64,000 nucleotides of DNA from Collimonas silvisoli (GCF_018305005.1 NZ_JAGQEG010000015.1:1-64000); one strand, 5' to 3'; counted from the first letter of the stretch, positions 51,588-61,275 are shown. The notes: generated from the letters alone by a model not told the origin. Program-made: numbers and translations.

Positions 51588-52457
51588 ATGACTGCACAAT
51601 CCACTGCACTTCCTGTTGCCCCAATTTCGCCCGCGAGCGCATTGTCCGCCGCCCGTATCGCCGCATTTGCCGGCCATCACGCCGAGCAATGCCAGATCGA
51701 AGTGGTGGCCGAGACCGGTTCTACCAATGCCGATCTGCTGGCGCGCGTCGCCGGCGGCGCGCAGCCGGTGCTGAACGCCCCGACCCTGCTGGTGGCGCAG
51801 ACGCAAACCGCCGGCCGCGGGCGCGCTGGCCGTGCCTGGCTGACGGCGCCGTCGGCGGCGCTGACGTTTTCGCTGGCTTGGCCGTTTGCCGCACCGTTGC
51901 AGGCGCTGGTCGGCTTGCCGCTGGCGGTGGGTGTGACGATTGCCGAGACCCTGGCCGATTTCGGCGTCGACGTACAGTTGAAATGGCCGAACGACGTTTT
52001 GCAAAACGGCCGCAAGCTGGCCGGCGTCCTGATCGAAACCGCGCCCGCGCCCGATCAGCGGGGCCAGCAAGACCAGCGGGTTTGGGCGGTGATCGGCATC
52101 GGCATCAATCTCGCCATGCCGGAACAATTGCAAGAACAAATCGGCCGCCGTATCGCCAATCTGCCGGCACCGGCGGCGCAGGATCGCGAGCTGTTGCTGG
52201 GATCGTTACTGAGCGGGCTTGCGCAAAGCATGCGGCAATTCGAAAGTCAGGGCCTGGCGGCTTTTGTCGAGCGCTGGAACCGGCTGCATGCATTTGCCGG
52301 CCAGCAGGTGCTGATCCTGGACCAGGGCGAGACCCTGCACGAAGGCCGGGCGCTGGGCATCGACCGGATCGGGCGCTTGCTGTTGCAGACGGACGGCGGC
52401 AGCAGCCCGATCGCCATCATGGCCGGCGATATTTCATTGCGCCCGAAGGAAGGCTGA
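51588..52457 (+). CDS. birA: Biotin--[acetyl-CoA-carboxylase] ligase
   Basis: 289 residues from the ATG at 51588. Biotin-ligase core: VVAETGSTNADLLA near residue 37, QTAGRGRAGRAWLT near 80, LKWPNDVLQNGRKLAGVLIE near 130, and a C-terminal SH3-like domain (EGRALGIDRIGRLLLQTDGG). There is no N-terminal DNA-binding domain, so this is a monofunctional ligase that biotinylates AccB. TACAAT at 51575-51580 lies only seven bases before the ATG and could make the mRNA nearly leaderless. Followed after 3 bp by coaX. Confidence 0.94.
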   Translation: MTAQSTALPVAPISPASALSAARIAAFAGHHAEQCQIEVVAETGSTNADLLARVAGGAQPVLNAPTLLVAQTQTAGRGRAGRAWLTAPSAALTFSLAWPFAAPLQALVGLPLAVGVTIAETLADFGVDVQLKWPNDVLQNGRKLAGVLIETAPAPDQRGQQDQRVWAVIGIGINLAMPEQLQEQIGRRIANLPAPAAQDRELLLGSLLSGLAQSMRQFESQGLAAFVERWNRLHAFAGQQVLILDQGETLHEGRALGIDRIGRLLLQTDGGSSPIAIMAGDISLRPKEG

Positions 52458-52460
52458 CCC

Positions 52461-53231
52461 ATGACCATGCTGTTGATCGATGTCGGCAATACCCGCATCA
52501 AATGGGCGCTTGCGGCGTTGCCGGAGCCGGGCGGCTTGCCGGGCGAGTGGCTGGAAAGCGGCTCGGCGGCGCTCAGCGCACTGGTGGCGCTGAGTGAGCG
52601 CTGGCGCAAGCTGACGGTGACGCGCATACTGATTTCCAATGTTGCTGGCGAGCATACACGGGGGCGCTTGCAGACGCTGCTGGAGACGGTTTTCGGCGCT
52701 GGCATGCGGCCGCACTGGTTTGTCTCGCTGCCGCAACTGGCCGGCCTGCGCAACGCCTATCGCGATCCGGCGCAACTGGGCTGCGACCGGTTTGCCGCGG
52801 CGCTGGGTGCGCAACAGTTGTTTCCGCAGCAGGCGCTGATCGTTGCTACTTGCGGCACCGCCACCACGATCGACGCGGTCAGCGCTGACGGCGTCTTCAC
52901 TGGCGGCATGATCCTGCCGGGCTTGGGCTTGATGGCGACTTCGCTGGCGCGCAGCACCGCGCAATTGCCGCACATTACGGATCACGTGCAAGTGAACACG
53001 TTGTTTGCCGACAATACCGACGACGCTATCGTCAGCGGCTGCATCAACGCTCAGGTCGGCGCCATCGAGCGCGCGGTTGCGCTGCACCGGCAGCAATCCG
53101 GCGACACGCGCATACGTTGTATCGTGGCGGGCGGTTCGGCGGCGTTGATTGCGCCGTATCTGTCCATAGCGCATGAAACAGTTGATAATCTGGTGCTGAT
53201 TGGTTTACAAACTGCAGCAGTAACTCTCTAA
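52461..53231 (+). CDS. coaX: Type III pantothenate kinase
   Basis: 256 residues of ASKHA kinase fold. N-terminal LLIDVGNTRIKWALA, the catalytic-aspartate region LGCDRFAAALGA near residue 108, CGTATTIDAVSADGVFTGGMILPG near 130, and C-terminal VAGGSAALIAPYL. It phosphorylates pantothenate in the first step of CoA synthesis and is insensitive to CoA feedback. Follows birA by 3 bp, an arrangement common in Betaproteobacteria. Confidence 0.95.
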   Translation: MTMLLIDVGNTRIKWALAALPEPGGLPGEWLESGSAALSALVALSERWRKLTVTRILISNVAGEHTRGRLQTLLETVFGAGMRPHWFVSLPQLAGLRNAYRDPAQLGCDRFAAALGAQQLFPQQALIVATCGTATTIDAVSADGVFTGGMILPGLGLMATSLARSTAQLPHITDHVQVNTLFADNTDDAIVSGCINAQVGAIERAVALHRQQSGDTRIRCIVAGGSAALIAPYLSIAHETVDNLVLIGLQTAAVTL

Positions 53232-53235
53232 AGAC

Positions 53236-53922
53236 ATGTTGAAAATAATTTTCTGGCTGCTGTTACTGGCGAACGCCGCCCTGTTCGCCATGCAAAAAGG
53301 CTATCTCGGCGCGCTCTACAGCAACGGCCGCGAGCCGACCCGCATCGGCAAGCAGTTGCAGGCGGATAAAATCAAGATGACGCCAGCCGACGCTGCTCCT
53401 GTTCCTGCCGCTGCGGCTGCGGTGACCAGTGCCGCCCCGGCAGCCGCAGCCGCCGATCTGACGCCGGTGGCCTGTACCGAAGTCGGCAATTTCAATGCGG
53501 CCGAAGCGCGCCGGTTTTCGAGCCAGCTGGCGGAGCGCACGCCCGCCGTCAAATTTGTCCGCCGTGAAATCCAGGAAGTGGCCAGCCATATGGTGTACCT
53601 GCCGTCGCTGGGCAGCAAGGAAGCGGCCGACAAAAAGGCTGAGGAGGTGCGCCGGCTTGGGATCACTGATTTTTTCGTGATCCAGGATTCCAGCGCGCTG
53701 CGCTATGGCATTTCCCTGGGTATTTTCAAAACCGACGAAGCTGCACAAAAGCAAGTGGCCAGCCTGGCCAAGCGCGGCCTGAGCGGCGCCAAGGTCGGCA
53801 CGCGCAGCGTCAGTTCCAGCAAGGTGGCGTTCCAGTTGCGCGATCTGGGTGGCGATGCGAAGCTTGCCTTCGATAAGATCAAGGCGGATTTTCCTAGCCA
53901 GGAAGTGCGCAGCTGTCCTTAG
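53236..53922 (+). CDS. SPOR domain-containing membrane protein
   Basis: 228 residues. N-terminal membrane anchor (IIFWLLLLANAALFAMQ), an Ala-rich linker (about 55-80), then a SPOR-like domain (CTEVGNFNAAEARRFSSQLAER...YGISLGIFKTDEAAQKQVASLAKRG) that binds denuded peptidoglycan glycans at division sites. Third gene of the birA-coaX unit, 4 bp after coaX. Probable envelope or cell-division role. Confidence 0.85.
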   Translation: MLKIIFWLLLLANAALFAMQKGYLGALYSNGREPTRIGKQLQADKIKMTPADAAPVPAAAAAVTSAAPAAAAADLTPVACTEVGNFNAAEARRFSSQLAERTPAVKFVRREIQEVASHMVYLPSLGSKEAADKKAEEVRRLGITDFFVIQDSSALRYGISLGIFKTDEAAQKQVASLAKRGLSGAKVGTRSVSSSKVAFQLRDLGGDAKLAFDKIKADFPSQEVRSCP

Positions 53923-53926
53923 ATTT

Positions 53927-54127
53927 TTAAACTGCCGGCTTTTGCTGCTGCGTGGCGCTGTTCCGTTCTTGTTGCAGCAGGCGTTGCAAACAAGCCGGGC
54001 AGTAGCATTGCGCCGCCGCCAGACTGGCGCCGGCCAGCGGCGGCAGCAGGCTGCACCAGCAGGGCTGATCGGCATGCTGGCCGGCGCCGCAAGAAAACTG
54101 CTGGTGGCAGGCGGGACATTGCGCCAT
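53927..54127 (-). CDS. Cysteine-rich CWC family protein
   Basis: 66 residues. It shows the CWC pattern: CPACHQQFSCG at the N-terminus, PCWCSLLPPL in the middle, and CYCPACLQRLL near the end, nine cysteines in all, probably binding zinc. Function unknown. Its stop is only 4 bp from the stop of the convergent SPOR gene. Confidence 0.85.
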   Translation of the reverse strand: MAQCPACHQQFSCGAGQHADQPCWCSLLPPLAGASLAAAQCYCPACLQRLLQQERNSATQQQKPAV

Positions 54128-54430
54128 GGTGCTTTTCCTTTGCGTGGTATTACGTAGTGGTCAGGGGCACCCGCGATCCTGATGGCGATTCAGGCAAATT
54201 CGCATGCTCAAAACGACGGGCTTGCGACGCCATGATAACGATCTTGCCGGCCTGTGCAACCAGCGCCACACTTGAGGCGCTTGTCACAGCTTGTCACACC
54301 TAAGCAATCACATTTCAATGTAAAATCGCGCTGATCCATCGCGCAGCGATTTTTAACTCCCCCCGAGTTGCAGTCTTTGCACCTTTTACTTTCTTCTGAC
54401 AAGCTCAGAACCTCTCTTGTAGGACTGTTC
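54128..54430. other. Upstream region of argB
   Basis: 303 bp without a gene. It contains a tandem repeat CTTGTCACA at 54280-54288 and 54290-54298 (10-bp period, one helical turn), and a hairpin AAAATCGC (54322-54329)/GCGATTTT (54346-54353) followed by TA that looks like a terminator or attenuator before argB. TAAAAT at 54321-54326 could be a -10 box. Confidence 0.4.
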
Positions 54431-55333
54431 ATGGCCGATTTGACCAACGATCTTGCCAACGTTGCACCAGGAATCAAAGCTGAAATTCTGGCCGAGGCGT
54501 TACCGTACATCCGTCAATTCCACGGTAAAACCATTGTCGTCAAATACGGCGGCAATGCAATGACCGAAGAGCGCCTGAAGCACGGCTTCGCGCGCGACGT
54601 GATTTTGCTGAAACTGGTCGGCATGAACCCGGTGGTGGTGCACGGCGGCGGCCCGCAAATCGACAACGCGCTGAAGAAAATCGGCAAGCAGGGCACTTTC
54701 GTGCAAGGCATGCGTATCACCGACGAAGAAACCATGGAAGTGGTGGAGTGGGTGCTGGGCGGCGAAGTGCAGCAGGATATCGTGATGCTGATCAACCACT
54801 ACGGCGGCCAGGCAGTCGGCCTGACCGGCAAGGATGGCGGCCTGATCCGCGCCCGCAAATATCGCATGCCGGACCGCGAAAAGCCGGGCGAATTCCTCGA
54901 CATCGGTTTTGTCGGCGAAATCGAAGCCATCAATCCGGCGGTGGTCAAAGCCTTGCAGGATGACGCTTTCATTCCGATCATTTCGCCTATCGGCTTTGGC
55001 GCCGACGGCCAGGCTTACAACATCAATGCCGACGTCGTGGCTGGCAAGATCGCTGAGATCCTGCATGCGGAAAAACTGATCATGATGACTAATATTGCCG
55101 GTGTGCAAGACAAGCAGGGCAATCTGGTGACTGATTTGTCGGCGCGTGAGATCGATGAAATGTTCAAGGACGGCACCATCTCCGGCGGCATGCTGCCGAA
55201 GATTTCATCGGCGCTGGATGCAGCCAAGTCGGGCGTCAACACGGTCCACATCATCGATGGCCGGATCGAGCACTCGCTGCTGCTGGAAGTGTTGACCGAA
55301 CAGGCGTTCGGCACCATGATCCGCTCGCACTAA
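54431..55333 (+). CDS. argB: Acetylglutamate kinase
   Basis: 300 residues from the ATG at 54431, with AGGA at good spacing. Amino-acid-kinase fold: [11 protein letters not shown] near residue 34, [14 protein letters not shown] near 70, and the N-acetylglutamate and ATP site residues in [28 protein letters not shown]. It phosphorylates N-acetylglutamate in arginine synthesis; the N-terminal helix suggests the arginine-inhibited hexameric form. Single-gene unit with a terminator after it. Confidence 0.96.
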   Translation: MADLTNDLANVAPGIKAEILAEALPYIRQFHGKTIVVKYGGNAMTEERLKHGFARDVILLKLVGMNPVVVHGGGPQIDNALKKIGKQGTFVQGMRITDEETMEVVEWVLGGEVQQDIVMLINHYGGQAVGLTGKDGGLIRARKYRMPDREKPGEFLDIGFVGEIEAINPAVVKALQDDAFIPIISPIGFGADGQAYNINADVVAGKIAEILHAEKLIMMTNIAGVQDKQGNLVTDLSAREIDEMFKDGTISGGMLPKISSALDAAKSGVNTVHIIDGRIEHSLLLEVLTEQAFGTMIRSH

Positions 55334-55357
55334 GCTCCCGCGAGAGCCGGAAACAGA

Positions 55358-55389
55358 AAAGCGCGAGGCTTCAGCCCCGCGCTTTTTTT
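55358..55389 (+). terminator. Intrinsic terminator after argB
   Basis: AAAGCGCG (55358-55365) pairs with CGCGCTTT (55378-55385), with an inner GGC-TTCA-GCC stem, followed by a T run to 55389. It can also serve the convergent pseudouridine synthase gene. Confidence 0.88.
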
Positions 55390-55395
55390 AATGCA

Positions 55396-56112
55396 TTAGG
55401 CAGGGACTAACAAGGCCAGGTGCTCCGGCTCCAGATAGCACCATTCCCCCAGTTCCAGTTCCAGCGCGTCCAGCGTTAGGCCGCCGATAGCGGTGCGGCG
55501 CAAGGCGGTGCAATGGTTGCCGGCGGCGACCAGCATGCGCTTGACCTGATGGTATTTACCCTGTTCCAGCACGATCTCGATTTCATGTTCGCCCAGCTTG
55601 CGGCAGCTGACCGCCGCCAGGGTTTGCGGCTCATCATGCAATTTGACGCCAGCCAGCAGGCTTTGCACCAGTTCCTCGGTCACCGGTTCATGGGTGGTGG
55701 CAACATACAGCTTGGGCACATGGCGCTTGGGCGAAGACTGGGCGTGAATGAAGCTGCCGTCGTCCGACATCAGCAGCAAGCCGGTGGTGTCGTGATCGAG
55801 CCGTCCGACCGGCTGCACATCGCGCCAGCTGAATTGTTCCGGCAGGATGCTCAGCACACCGGGGTGATGGCTGGGTTTGCGCGAGCACTCGATATCGGCC
55901 GGTTTGTTGAGCACGATATAGACGTGTTCGCGGTAGGTCCATTCTTCCTCGAACAGGGTGAAGACCAGGCCGTCGGTGTCGGGCGTGGATTTATAGTCGG
56001 TAACGGCGGCGCCGTTGATGACGACTTCGCCGTCTTCGATTAACTCGCGGCAATATTTTCGGCTGCCGAAGCCCTGCGATTGCAGGATTCGGTCTAAGGT
56101 CAGTTTAGGCAT
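55396..56112 (-). CDS. rsuA: 16S rRNA pseudouridine(516) synthase RsuA
   Basis: 238 residues. N-terminal S4 RNA-binding domain (LTLDRILQSQGFGSRKYCRELI) and the RsuA catalytic domain with GRLDHDTTGLLLMSDDG, where Asp is the nucleophile, and KYHQVKRMLVAAGNH. It isomerises U516 of 16S rRNA. Length and motifs favour RsuA over RluB/E/F. Convergent with argB. Confidence 0.9.
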   Translation of the reverse strand: MPKLTLDRILQSQGFGSRKYCRELIEDGEVVINGAAVTDYKSTPDTDGLVFTLFEEEWTYREHVYIVLNKPADIECSRKPSHHPGVLSILPEQFSWRDVQPVGRLDHDTTGLLLMSDDGSFIHAQSSPKRHVPKLYVATTHEPVTEELVQSLLAGVKLHDEPQTLAAVSCRKLGEHEIEIVLEQGKYHQVKRMLVAAGNHCTALRRTAIGGLTLDALELELGEWCYLEPEHLALLVPA

Positions 56113-56190
56113 GGCGGGAATGTAGCAGAACGGTGCGGGAACGGAAAGGGGGCGACGAGCCGTGTATTCAGGTCGTCGCCCAACTGTCGT

Positions 56191-57921
56191 TTACGCCTCT
56201 TGTTTCGCCGCGTTCAACTTGGCATAAGCGGCCAGCAAGCGCTGATGCATATCGCAGCCTTCCAGGTTCAGGCCAGGGGCATTCAAGCCGAAGAAGCGCT
56301 GTTCGCGATTCAGCAATGCCTTCGCTTGTTGCAGGGCGGCCGCGCCGTACAAGTGTTGCAGCGACTCTGCATAAGGAGCGGCGTCGCCCAGGCCGATCAG
56401 GCTTTCGATGCAGCGGTAAACCAATTGGCGCTCGGTGCTGATCTGGTTGAAATGGCGAATCCAGTCGCAGCCTTCGCGCACCGCGTCGAGATCGCCGATG
56501 GCCAGCGCCAGCAGGGTTTTCAATTCGCCTACGCGCAGTTCCTTCCAGAGCGAGCCGACATCGGCGGCGAGGCCGATCAGGGCGGCTACCGGGCGCTGGT
56601 CGGCCAGGCCCAGTTCGTTCAATGTTTCCAGCAGATCGCTGCATTCGTCGTCGTCCAGGTCGGACAGGAACAGGATCGGTTCGCGGATGTCGTTGCCGAC
56701 GCTGCTGTTGTCCCATTCCAGGTCTTCCACCGGGTAGATGTCGGACATGCCCGGCACCAGAATGCGACAGGCGTACACGCCCAGATGGCTGAAATCGGCG
56801 ATGTAGATATCGTGGCCGGCGGCGTGGATGGCGGCGACCGACCAGGCGTAGTCTTCGGCGGTGGTGTTGCTGAAGTTCCAGTCGCTGAATTCAAAATCCG
56901 GCGTTGCGTGCAGAAAATTCCAGCTGATGATGCCGCTGGAATCGACGAAATGGATTTCCAGGTTTTGCGAATGGGCGATTTCTTCCAGGTCGAAACCGGG
57001 TTCAGGGAAGCCGTCCAGGGCGTCCAGCGCGCGGCCTTGCAGCAATTCGGTGAGGGCGCGTTCTAGCGCGATTTCGAAACGCGGGTGGGCGCCGAAGCTG
57101 GAGAAACAGCCTTGGTCGCGCGGATTGAGCAGGGTCACGTTCATCACCGGGTACTTGCCGCCCAGCGAAGCATCCTTGACCAGGATGCCGAAACCGGCGG
57201 CACGCAATTCGCGGATGCCGGCGGCGATGCGCGGATAGCGGGCAATGACTTCTTCCGGCACATCCGGCAGGCACAGGCCTTCCTTGATGATGCGGAATTT
57301 GACATCGCGTTCGAAGATTTCCGACAGCGCCTGAGTCCGTGCTTCCGCGGCGGTATTACCGGCCGACATGCCGTTGCTGACATACAGGTTGCCGATGATG
57401 TTGACCGGGAACCAGACCGTGGCGCCGTCGCGTTCGCGCACATAGGGAATCGTGCAGATGCCGCGTTCTTCATTGCCGGAGTTGTAATCGACCAGGGTAG
57501 TGGCGTCGACCGTGCCTTCCGGGTTGTAGAATTTTTGCAGTTCCGGCGTCAGCAGGCCGTGCGGCCAGGTTTCATCGTCGTCGTTGAGCTTGAACCATTG
57601 TTCACGCGGGTAATGGACAAACCCGGCGTTGGCGTTCTTTTCGCCCAGATAGTAATGGGTCCAGAAATAGTTGCAGGACAGCCGTTCGAAAAATTCGCCC
57701 AGCGCGCTGGCGCGCGAGGCCTGTTCGGATGCGCCTTTGCCGTTGGTGAACAGCAGCGGGCAATCGCGGTCGCGGATATGCACCGACCAGGCGCCGTCGA
57801 TCGGATTCAGCCACGAACGTTCTTCAATATGGAAGCCTAGCTTCTCCAGCTTGCCCTGCATGGAGCTGATGGACGATTCGAGCGAGGCATCTTTGCCTGG
57901 GATAAAACTTTCGGTTGGCAT
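56191..57921 (-). CDS. ycaO: YcaO domain-containing protein
   Basis: 576 residues from the ATG at 57921, with AGGAA upstream. The YcaO core has the ATP-binding glutamates in SRASALGEFFERLSCNYF near residue 80 and AEARTQALSEIFERDVKF near 195. A C-terminal helical extension (from about 430) is typical of E. coli YcaO, which is about the same size. That protein helps RimO methylthiolate ribosomal protein S12. No peptide precursor or RiPP genes are near, so a translation-related role is more likely than thiazole synthesis. Confidence 0.9.
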   Translation of the reverse strand: MPTESFIPGKDASLESSISSMQGKLEKLGFHIEERSWLNPIDGAWSVHIRDRDCPLLFTNGKGASEQASRASALGEFFERLSCNYFWTHYYLGEKNANAGFVHYPREQWFKLNDDDETWPHGLLTPELQKFYNPEGTVDATTLVDYNSGNEERGICTIPYVRERDGATVWFPVNIIGNLYVSNGMSAGNTAAEARTQALSEIFERDVKFRIIKEGLCLPDVPEEVIARYPRIAAGIRELRAAGFGILVKDASLGGKYPVMNVTLLNPRDQGCFSSFGAHPRFEIALERALTELLQGRALDALDGFPEPGFDLEEIAHSQNLEIHFVDSSGIISWNFLHATPDFEFSDWNFSNTTAEDYAWSVAAIHAAGHDIYIADFSHLGVYACRILVPGMSDIYPVEDLEWDNSSVGNDIREPILFLSDLDDDECSDLLETLNELGLADQRPVAALIGLAADVGSLWKELRVGELKTLLALAIGDLDAVREGCDWIRHFNQISTERQLVYRCIESLIGLGDAAPYAESLQHLYGAAALQQAKALLNREQRFFGLNAPGLNLEGCDMHQRLLAAYAKLNAAKQEA

Positions 57922-58091
57922 CTGGATTCCTGGAGTAAGAGTGAGAATGGGGGAGGCGGCATGCCAGGCGGCATATTCTGGCAATGATAATTGCACAACA
58001 GCCGCCGGCAACGCGGAATGGCAGGATGATACCCTGTGTCGCCGCTTGCAGCCATGCCGAACCCGAATTACTTATTCACCCTTATTCGCCA

Positions 58092-58670
58092 TTATTCCTT
58101 CACCGCCTGATGCCGGAAGCACTCGACGCAATGGTCGTTGACCATGCCGATCGCCTGCATATAGGCGTAAATGATGGTGGAGCCGACAAATTTGAAGCCG
58201 CGCTTGGACAGATCCTTCGAAATACGGTCGGACAAGGGCGTCTTAGCCGGATTGCCGCCCAGCAGCGTCCATTGATTCTGGATCGGCGCGCCATCGACAT
58301 AAGCCCACAAGAAGGGCGCCAGGCCGCCAACGTCGGTGCGCAGGCGCAGATAGGCTTGAGCGTTGCTGATGGTGGCGGCAATCTTCAGGCGGTTGCGGAC
58401 GATGCCGGCGTCGGCCAGCAGCGAAGCCACCTTGTCCTGGTCGTAGCGGGCGATTTTTTTGGCGTCCCAGCCGTCGAAGGCGCGCCGGTAGTTATCGCGC
58501 TTGTTGAGGATGGTTTCCCAGCTCAGGCCGGCTTGCGCACCTTCCAGGTTCAGCATTTCGAATAGCCGCACCTCGTCGTGGCAGGGCTGGCCCCACTCCT
58601 CGTCGTGATAGGCCAGGTAGCGCGGATTGGCGGGATTGGCCCAGGCGCAGCGGGTAACTGTGGTGGTCAT
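58092..58670 (-). CDS. tag: DNA-3-methyladenine glycosylase I
   Basis: 192 residues from the ATG at 58670. Zinc-binding Tag features: RCAWANPANPRYLAYHDEEWG at the N-terminus, LEGAQAGLSWETILNKRDNYRRAF near 45 and the C-terminal GMVNDHCVECFRHQ. It excises 3-methyladenine from alkylated DNA. Divergent from dat. Confidence 0.95.
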   Translation of the reverse strand: MTTTVTRCAWANPANPRYLAYHDEEWGQPCHDEVRLFEMLNLEGAQAGLSWETILNKRDNYRRAFDGWDAKKIARYDQDKVASLLADAGIVRNRLKIAATISNAQAYLRLRTDVGGLAPFLWAYVDGAPIQNQWTLLGGNPAKTPLSDRISKDLSKRGFKFVGSTIIYAYMQAIGMVNDHCVECFRHQAVKE

Positions 58671-58855
58671 GGTCGGTGCAGGGGAGGAACTTTGCCGGTT
58701 CCTCGGAGTTGAGGTATGCACATGCTACCGCATCGCGTCGAAATCATCCGGGCAGGCCACAACGGAGCAGCGGCGCATTCGCATACTTTTTTTGCATACC
58801 TCACAGCTTGGCGCTGTGCCAGAATTGAATTCTCTACTTTTTTAGGAATCCGATC

Positions 58856-59707
58856 ATGCAAGACCCGCTGGTCTATCTCAATGGCAGCATGACGCCGCTG
58901 TCCGAAGCGCGTATCCCGGTGCTGGATCGCGGCTTTATTTTCGGCGACGGCGTGTATGAGGTGATTCCTATCTACGGCCGTAAATTATTCCGTGCCGAGC
59001 ACCATCTGGCGCGCCTGTTTCGCAGCCTGGCAAAAATCAGTATTCCAAATCCGCATGACAAAGAGCAGTGGATGGCGCTGATCCAGGGCGTGATCGACGC
59101 CCATCCGGCGGATGACCAGATGGTCTATATCCACGTCACCCGCGGCGTCGCCAAGCGCGGCCATGCTTTCCCGAAAGAGCCGCTGACGCCGACCGTGTTC
59201 ATCATGACCAACCCGCTGGTGCTGCCGAGCGCCGCCTTGCGCGCCAGCGGCGTGCCTTGCGTATCAATGGAAGATCAACGCTGGCTGCATTGCGAAATCA
59301 AGTCGATTTCCTTGCTGGGCAATGTGCTGGCGGCGCAAAATGCGGCGGAGCACGGTGTAGTCGAGGCGATCCAGTTCCGCGACGGCTGGCTGACCGAAGC
59401 ATCGTCTTCCAATGTGTGGGTCGTCAAGCGCGGCAAGCTGATGGCGCCGCCCAAGGATAATTTGATCCTGGAAGGGATTCGTTACCGCCTGATCGAGGAA
59501 TTGTGCGCCGCCGGCGGGATTCCGTTCGAAGCGCGCCGGATTGCTCGCGAAGAAGTGTTCGCGGCCGATGAAGTGCTGCTGTCGTCGGCCACCAAGGAAG
59601 TGTTGGCGGTGGTCTCGATTGACGGCAAGACTATTGGAAACGGCGAACCCGGCCCCATATACAAACGGTTATACGAGGCTTATCAGGCGGCCAAGGCAGC
59701 TTTGTAG
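58856..59707 (+). CDS. dat: D-amino acid aminotransferase
   Basis: 283 residues of fold-type IV PLP enzyme. RGFIFGDGVYEVIPIYGRK at the N-terminus, the PLP lysine in CEIKSISLLGNVLA near residue 145, and LTEASSSNVWVVK near 180. The YEVIPIY form distinguishes D-amino-acid transaminases from branched-chain enzymes. It makes D-glutamate or D-alanine for peptidoglycan. In related genomes it precedes ybeD-lipB-lipA, as here. Confidence 0.9.
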   Translation: MQDPLVYLNGSMTPLSEARIPVLDRGFIFGDGVYEVIPIYGRKLFRAEHHLARLFRSLAKISIPNPHDKEQWMALIQGVIDAHPADDQMVYIHVTRGVAKRGHAFPKEPLTPTVFIMTNPLVLPSAALRASGVPCVSMEDQRWLHCEIKSISLLGNVLAAQNAAEHGVVEAIQFRDGWLTEASSSNVWVVKRGKLMAPPKDNLILEGIRYRLIEELCAAGGIPFEARRIAREEVFAADEVLLSSATKEVLAVVSIDGKTIGNGEPGPIYKRLYEAYQAAKAAL

Positions 59708-59742
59708 CAGCAAGATGCCATAGCGTGGCCGATGCAAGTATT

Positions 59743-59782
59743 GCAGGGCGGGAAATCATGTGTTTTCTGCCCTGCTTCTATT
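59743..59782 (+). terminator. Possible terminator after dat
   Basis: GCAGGGC (59743-59749) pairs with GCCCTGC (59769-59775), with further AAA/TTT pairing in the loop, followed by TTCTATTT. Lies between dat and the DUF493 gene. Confidence 0.4.
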
Positions 59783-59888
59783 TGCACAAGCTGTTCCGGC
59801 GGATTGCCGGCCGCCGATAAGCTTTTATTGCGAGGAGCAGTTTCGGGAGTAAACTATCCACCTGCGTCACTGTTAAAGAGCCACCATC

Positions 59889-60158
59889 ATGACCGAACCC
59901 ACCGAAAGCCTGATCGAATACCCCAGCGATTTTCCCATCAAGATCATGGGACCGACGCACGACGCGTTTGCGCCGACCATCGTCGGCGTGGTGGTGCAGC
60001 ATGACCCGACTTTCCATATAGACAAGCTGGAAGTGCGGCCATCGTCCAAGGGCAACTATACCGGCCTGACCGCCACCGTCCGCGCTACCAGTCGTGAACA
60101 ATTGGATAATCTCTACCGGGCTTTATCGTCCCATCCGATGGTCAAGATGGTGCTTTAG
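59889..60158 (+). CDS. ybeD: YbeD/DUF493 family protein
   Basis: 89 residues: LIEYPSDFPIKIMGPTHDAF, FHIDKLEVRPSSKGNYTGLTATV and LDNLYRALSSHPMVKMVL span the single DUF493 domain, an ACT-like fold. The gene is conserved next to lipB in many proteobacteria; its molecular role is not established. In this window a LysR gene and a DUF2917 gene separate it from lipB. Confidence 0.92.
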   Translation: MTEPTESLIEYPSDFPIKIMGPTHDAFAPTIVGVVVQHDPTFHIDKLEVRPSSKGNYTGLTATVRATSREQLDNLYRALSSHPMVKMVL

Positions 60159-60169
60159 GGCCTGCGAAA

Positions 60170-61096
60170 TTACGGCCCGGGCTCTCCGGGCCATTCGCTT
60201 TGCGCCTTGAAATTTCTGATCTCCTCCAGCAGCCAGCGATGAAAAGCCTGTACCTGCGGCTTGCTCATCGCTTCCTTGGTGCAGGCGAAATAATAAGATA
60301 GCGGACAGCGCGCGACGACGTCGAACAAGCGCACCAACTCCCCCGAAGCAATTTCCTGCAGCGCAATCGCGTGCCGGGTCAATGCAATTCCCAATCCATC
60401 CGAAGCCGAACGCAACAGCATCGAGGCATCCTCGATCAGCAAGCCGCCGGTCGGCTCCACCAGATCGACTCCGGCCGCTTCGAACCACGGCAGCCACGAC
60501 GACTCGGTATCCATGCGCAGCAGGCTGCACTGCTCCAGTTCCTGCGGCGATTTCGGCAGGTTGCCGCCGCGGTAGTTCGGGCTGGCCACCGGATAATAAA
60601 AATCATCCATCAGTTTTTCCACCACCAGGCCCGGATAGTGGCCCAGGCCGTAGCGCAGGCCGACGTCGATAGGTTCACGCTCCAGGTCGTTGAGGTGACT
60701 GCTCGATTGCAGCACCACCTCGGTATCGGGATGCAGGTCGATGAATTTCCACAGCCGCGGCGCCAGCCAGCGCGCAGCAAACGACGGCAGGGCGGAAATC
60801 GTCAGCCGCTTCTGTTTGGCGTCCATTTTCAAGGCCTCGGCCGCAAACGCGATTTCATTCAACGATTTGCGGATGACGGCGGCAAAGCGCTGCCCCTGTT
60901 CGGTGATCGTGATGCGTTTGCCGTGGCGGCTGAACAACATGATGCCCAACTCTTGCTCCAAAGCCCGGATCTGATGGCTGATCGCCCCCGGCGTCACATA
61001 GATTTCTTCGGCGGCGCGCGAAAAGCTGTCATTGCGGGCTGCAGCTTCGAAGGCGCGTAAAGCGGAGAGATTGGGCAGTTTCCGGAGGTCAGCCAT
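60170..61096 (-). CDS. LysR-family regulator, GcvA-like
   Basis: 308 residues. The N-terminal ALRAFEAAARNDSFSRAAEE and VTPGAISHQIRALE form the GcvA-type helix-turn-helix, followed by RHGKRITITEQGQRFA and a substrate-binding domain with the typical SALPSFAARWLAPRLWKF. It is divergent from the DUF2917 gene, a frequent pairing in Burkholderiales, so that small protein is the likely target. Confidence 0.9.
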   Translation of the reverse strand: MADLRKLPNLSALRAFEAAARNDSFSRAAEEIYVTPGAISHQIRALEQELGIMLFSRHGKRITITEQGQRFAAVIRKSLNEIAFAAEALKMDAKQKRLTISALPSFAARWLAPRLWKFIDLHPDTEVVLQSSSHLNDLEREPIDVGLRYGLGHYPGLVVEKLMDDFYYPVASPNYRGGNLPKSPQELEQCSLLRMDTESSWLPWFEAAGVDLVEPTGGLLIEDASMLLRSASDGLGIALTRHAIALQEIASGELVRLFDVVARCPLSYYFACTKEAMSKPQVQAFHRWLLEEIRNFKAQSEWPGEPGP

Positions 61097-61275
61097 TTTT
61101 ATATGAGGAAAATTAGCAAGGTGGAAGAAAATTACTCGTTTTGTTACTACTCGTCAGTTGACTAGAATGGCTCTGTAGAAACAAGGAATGTCCATATAAA
61201 GCGGTTAGCAGGAGATTTGGCGTTCACGGGCGTTCATTAGCGGCCAATATACCAGCAGTTTTAAGGAGTGACATC

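Noticed and set aside
60174-60192. GGCCCGG-GCTCT-CCGGGCC hairpin as a terminator between ybeD and the LysR gene
   Set aside because: It lies within the last codons of the LysR gene and has no T run; coding explains it.
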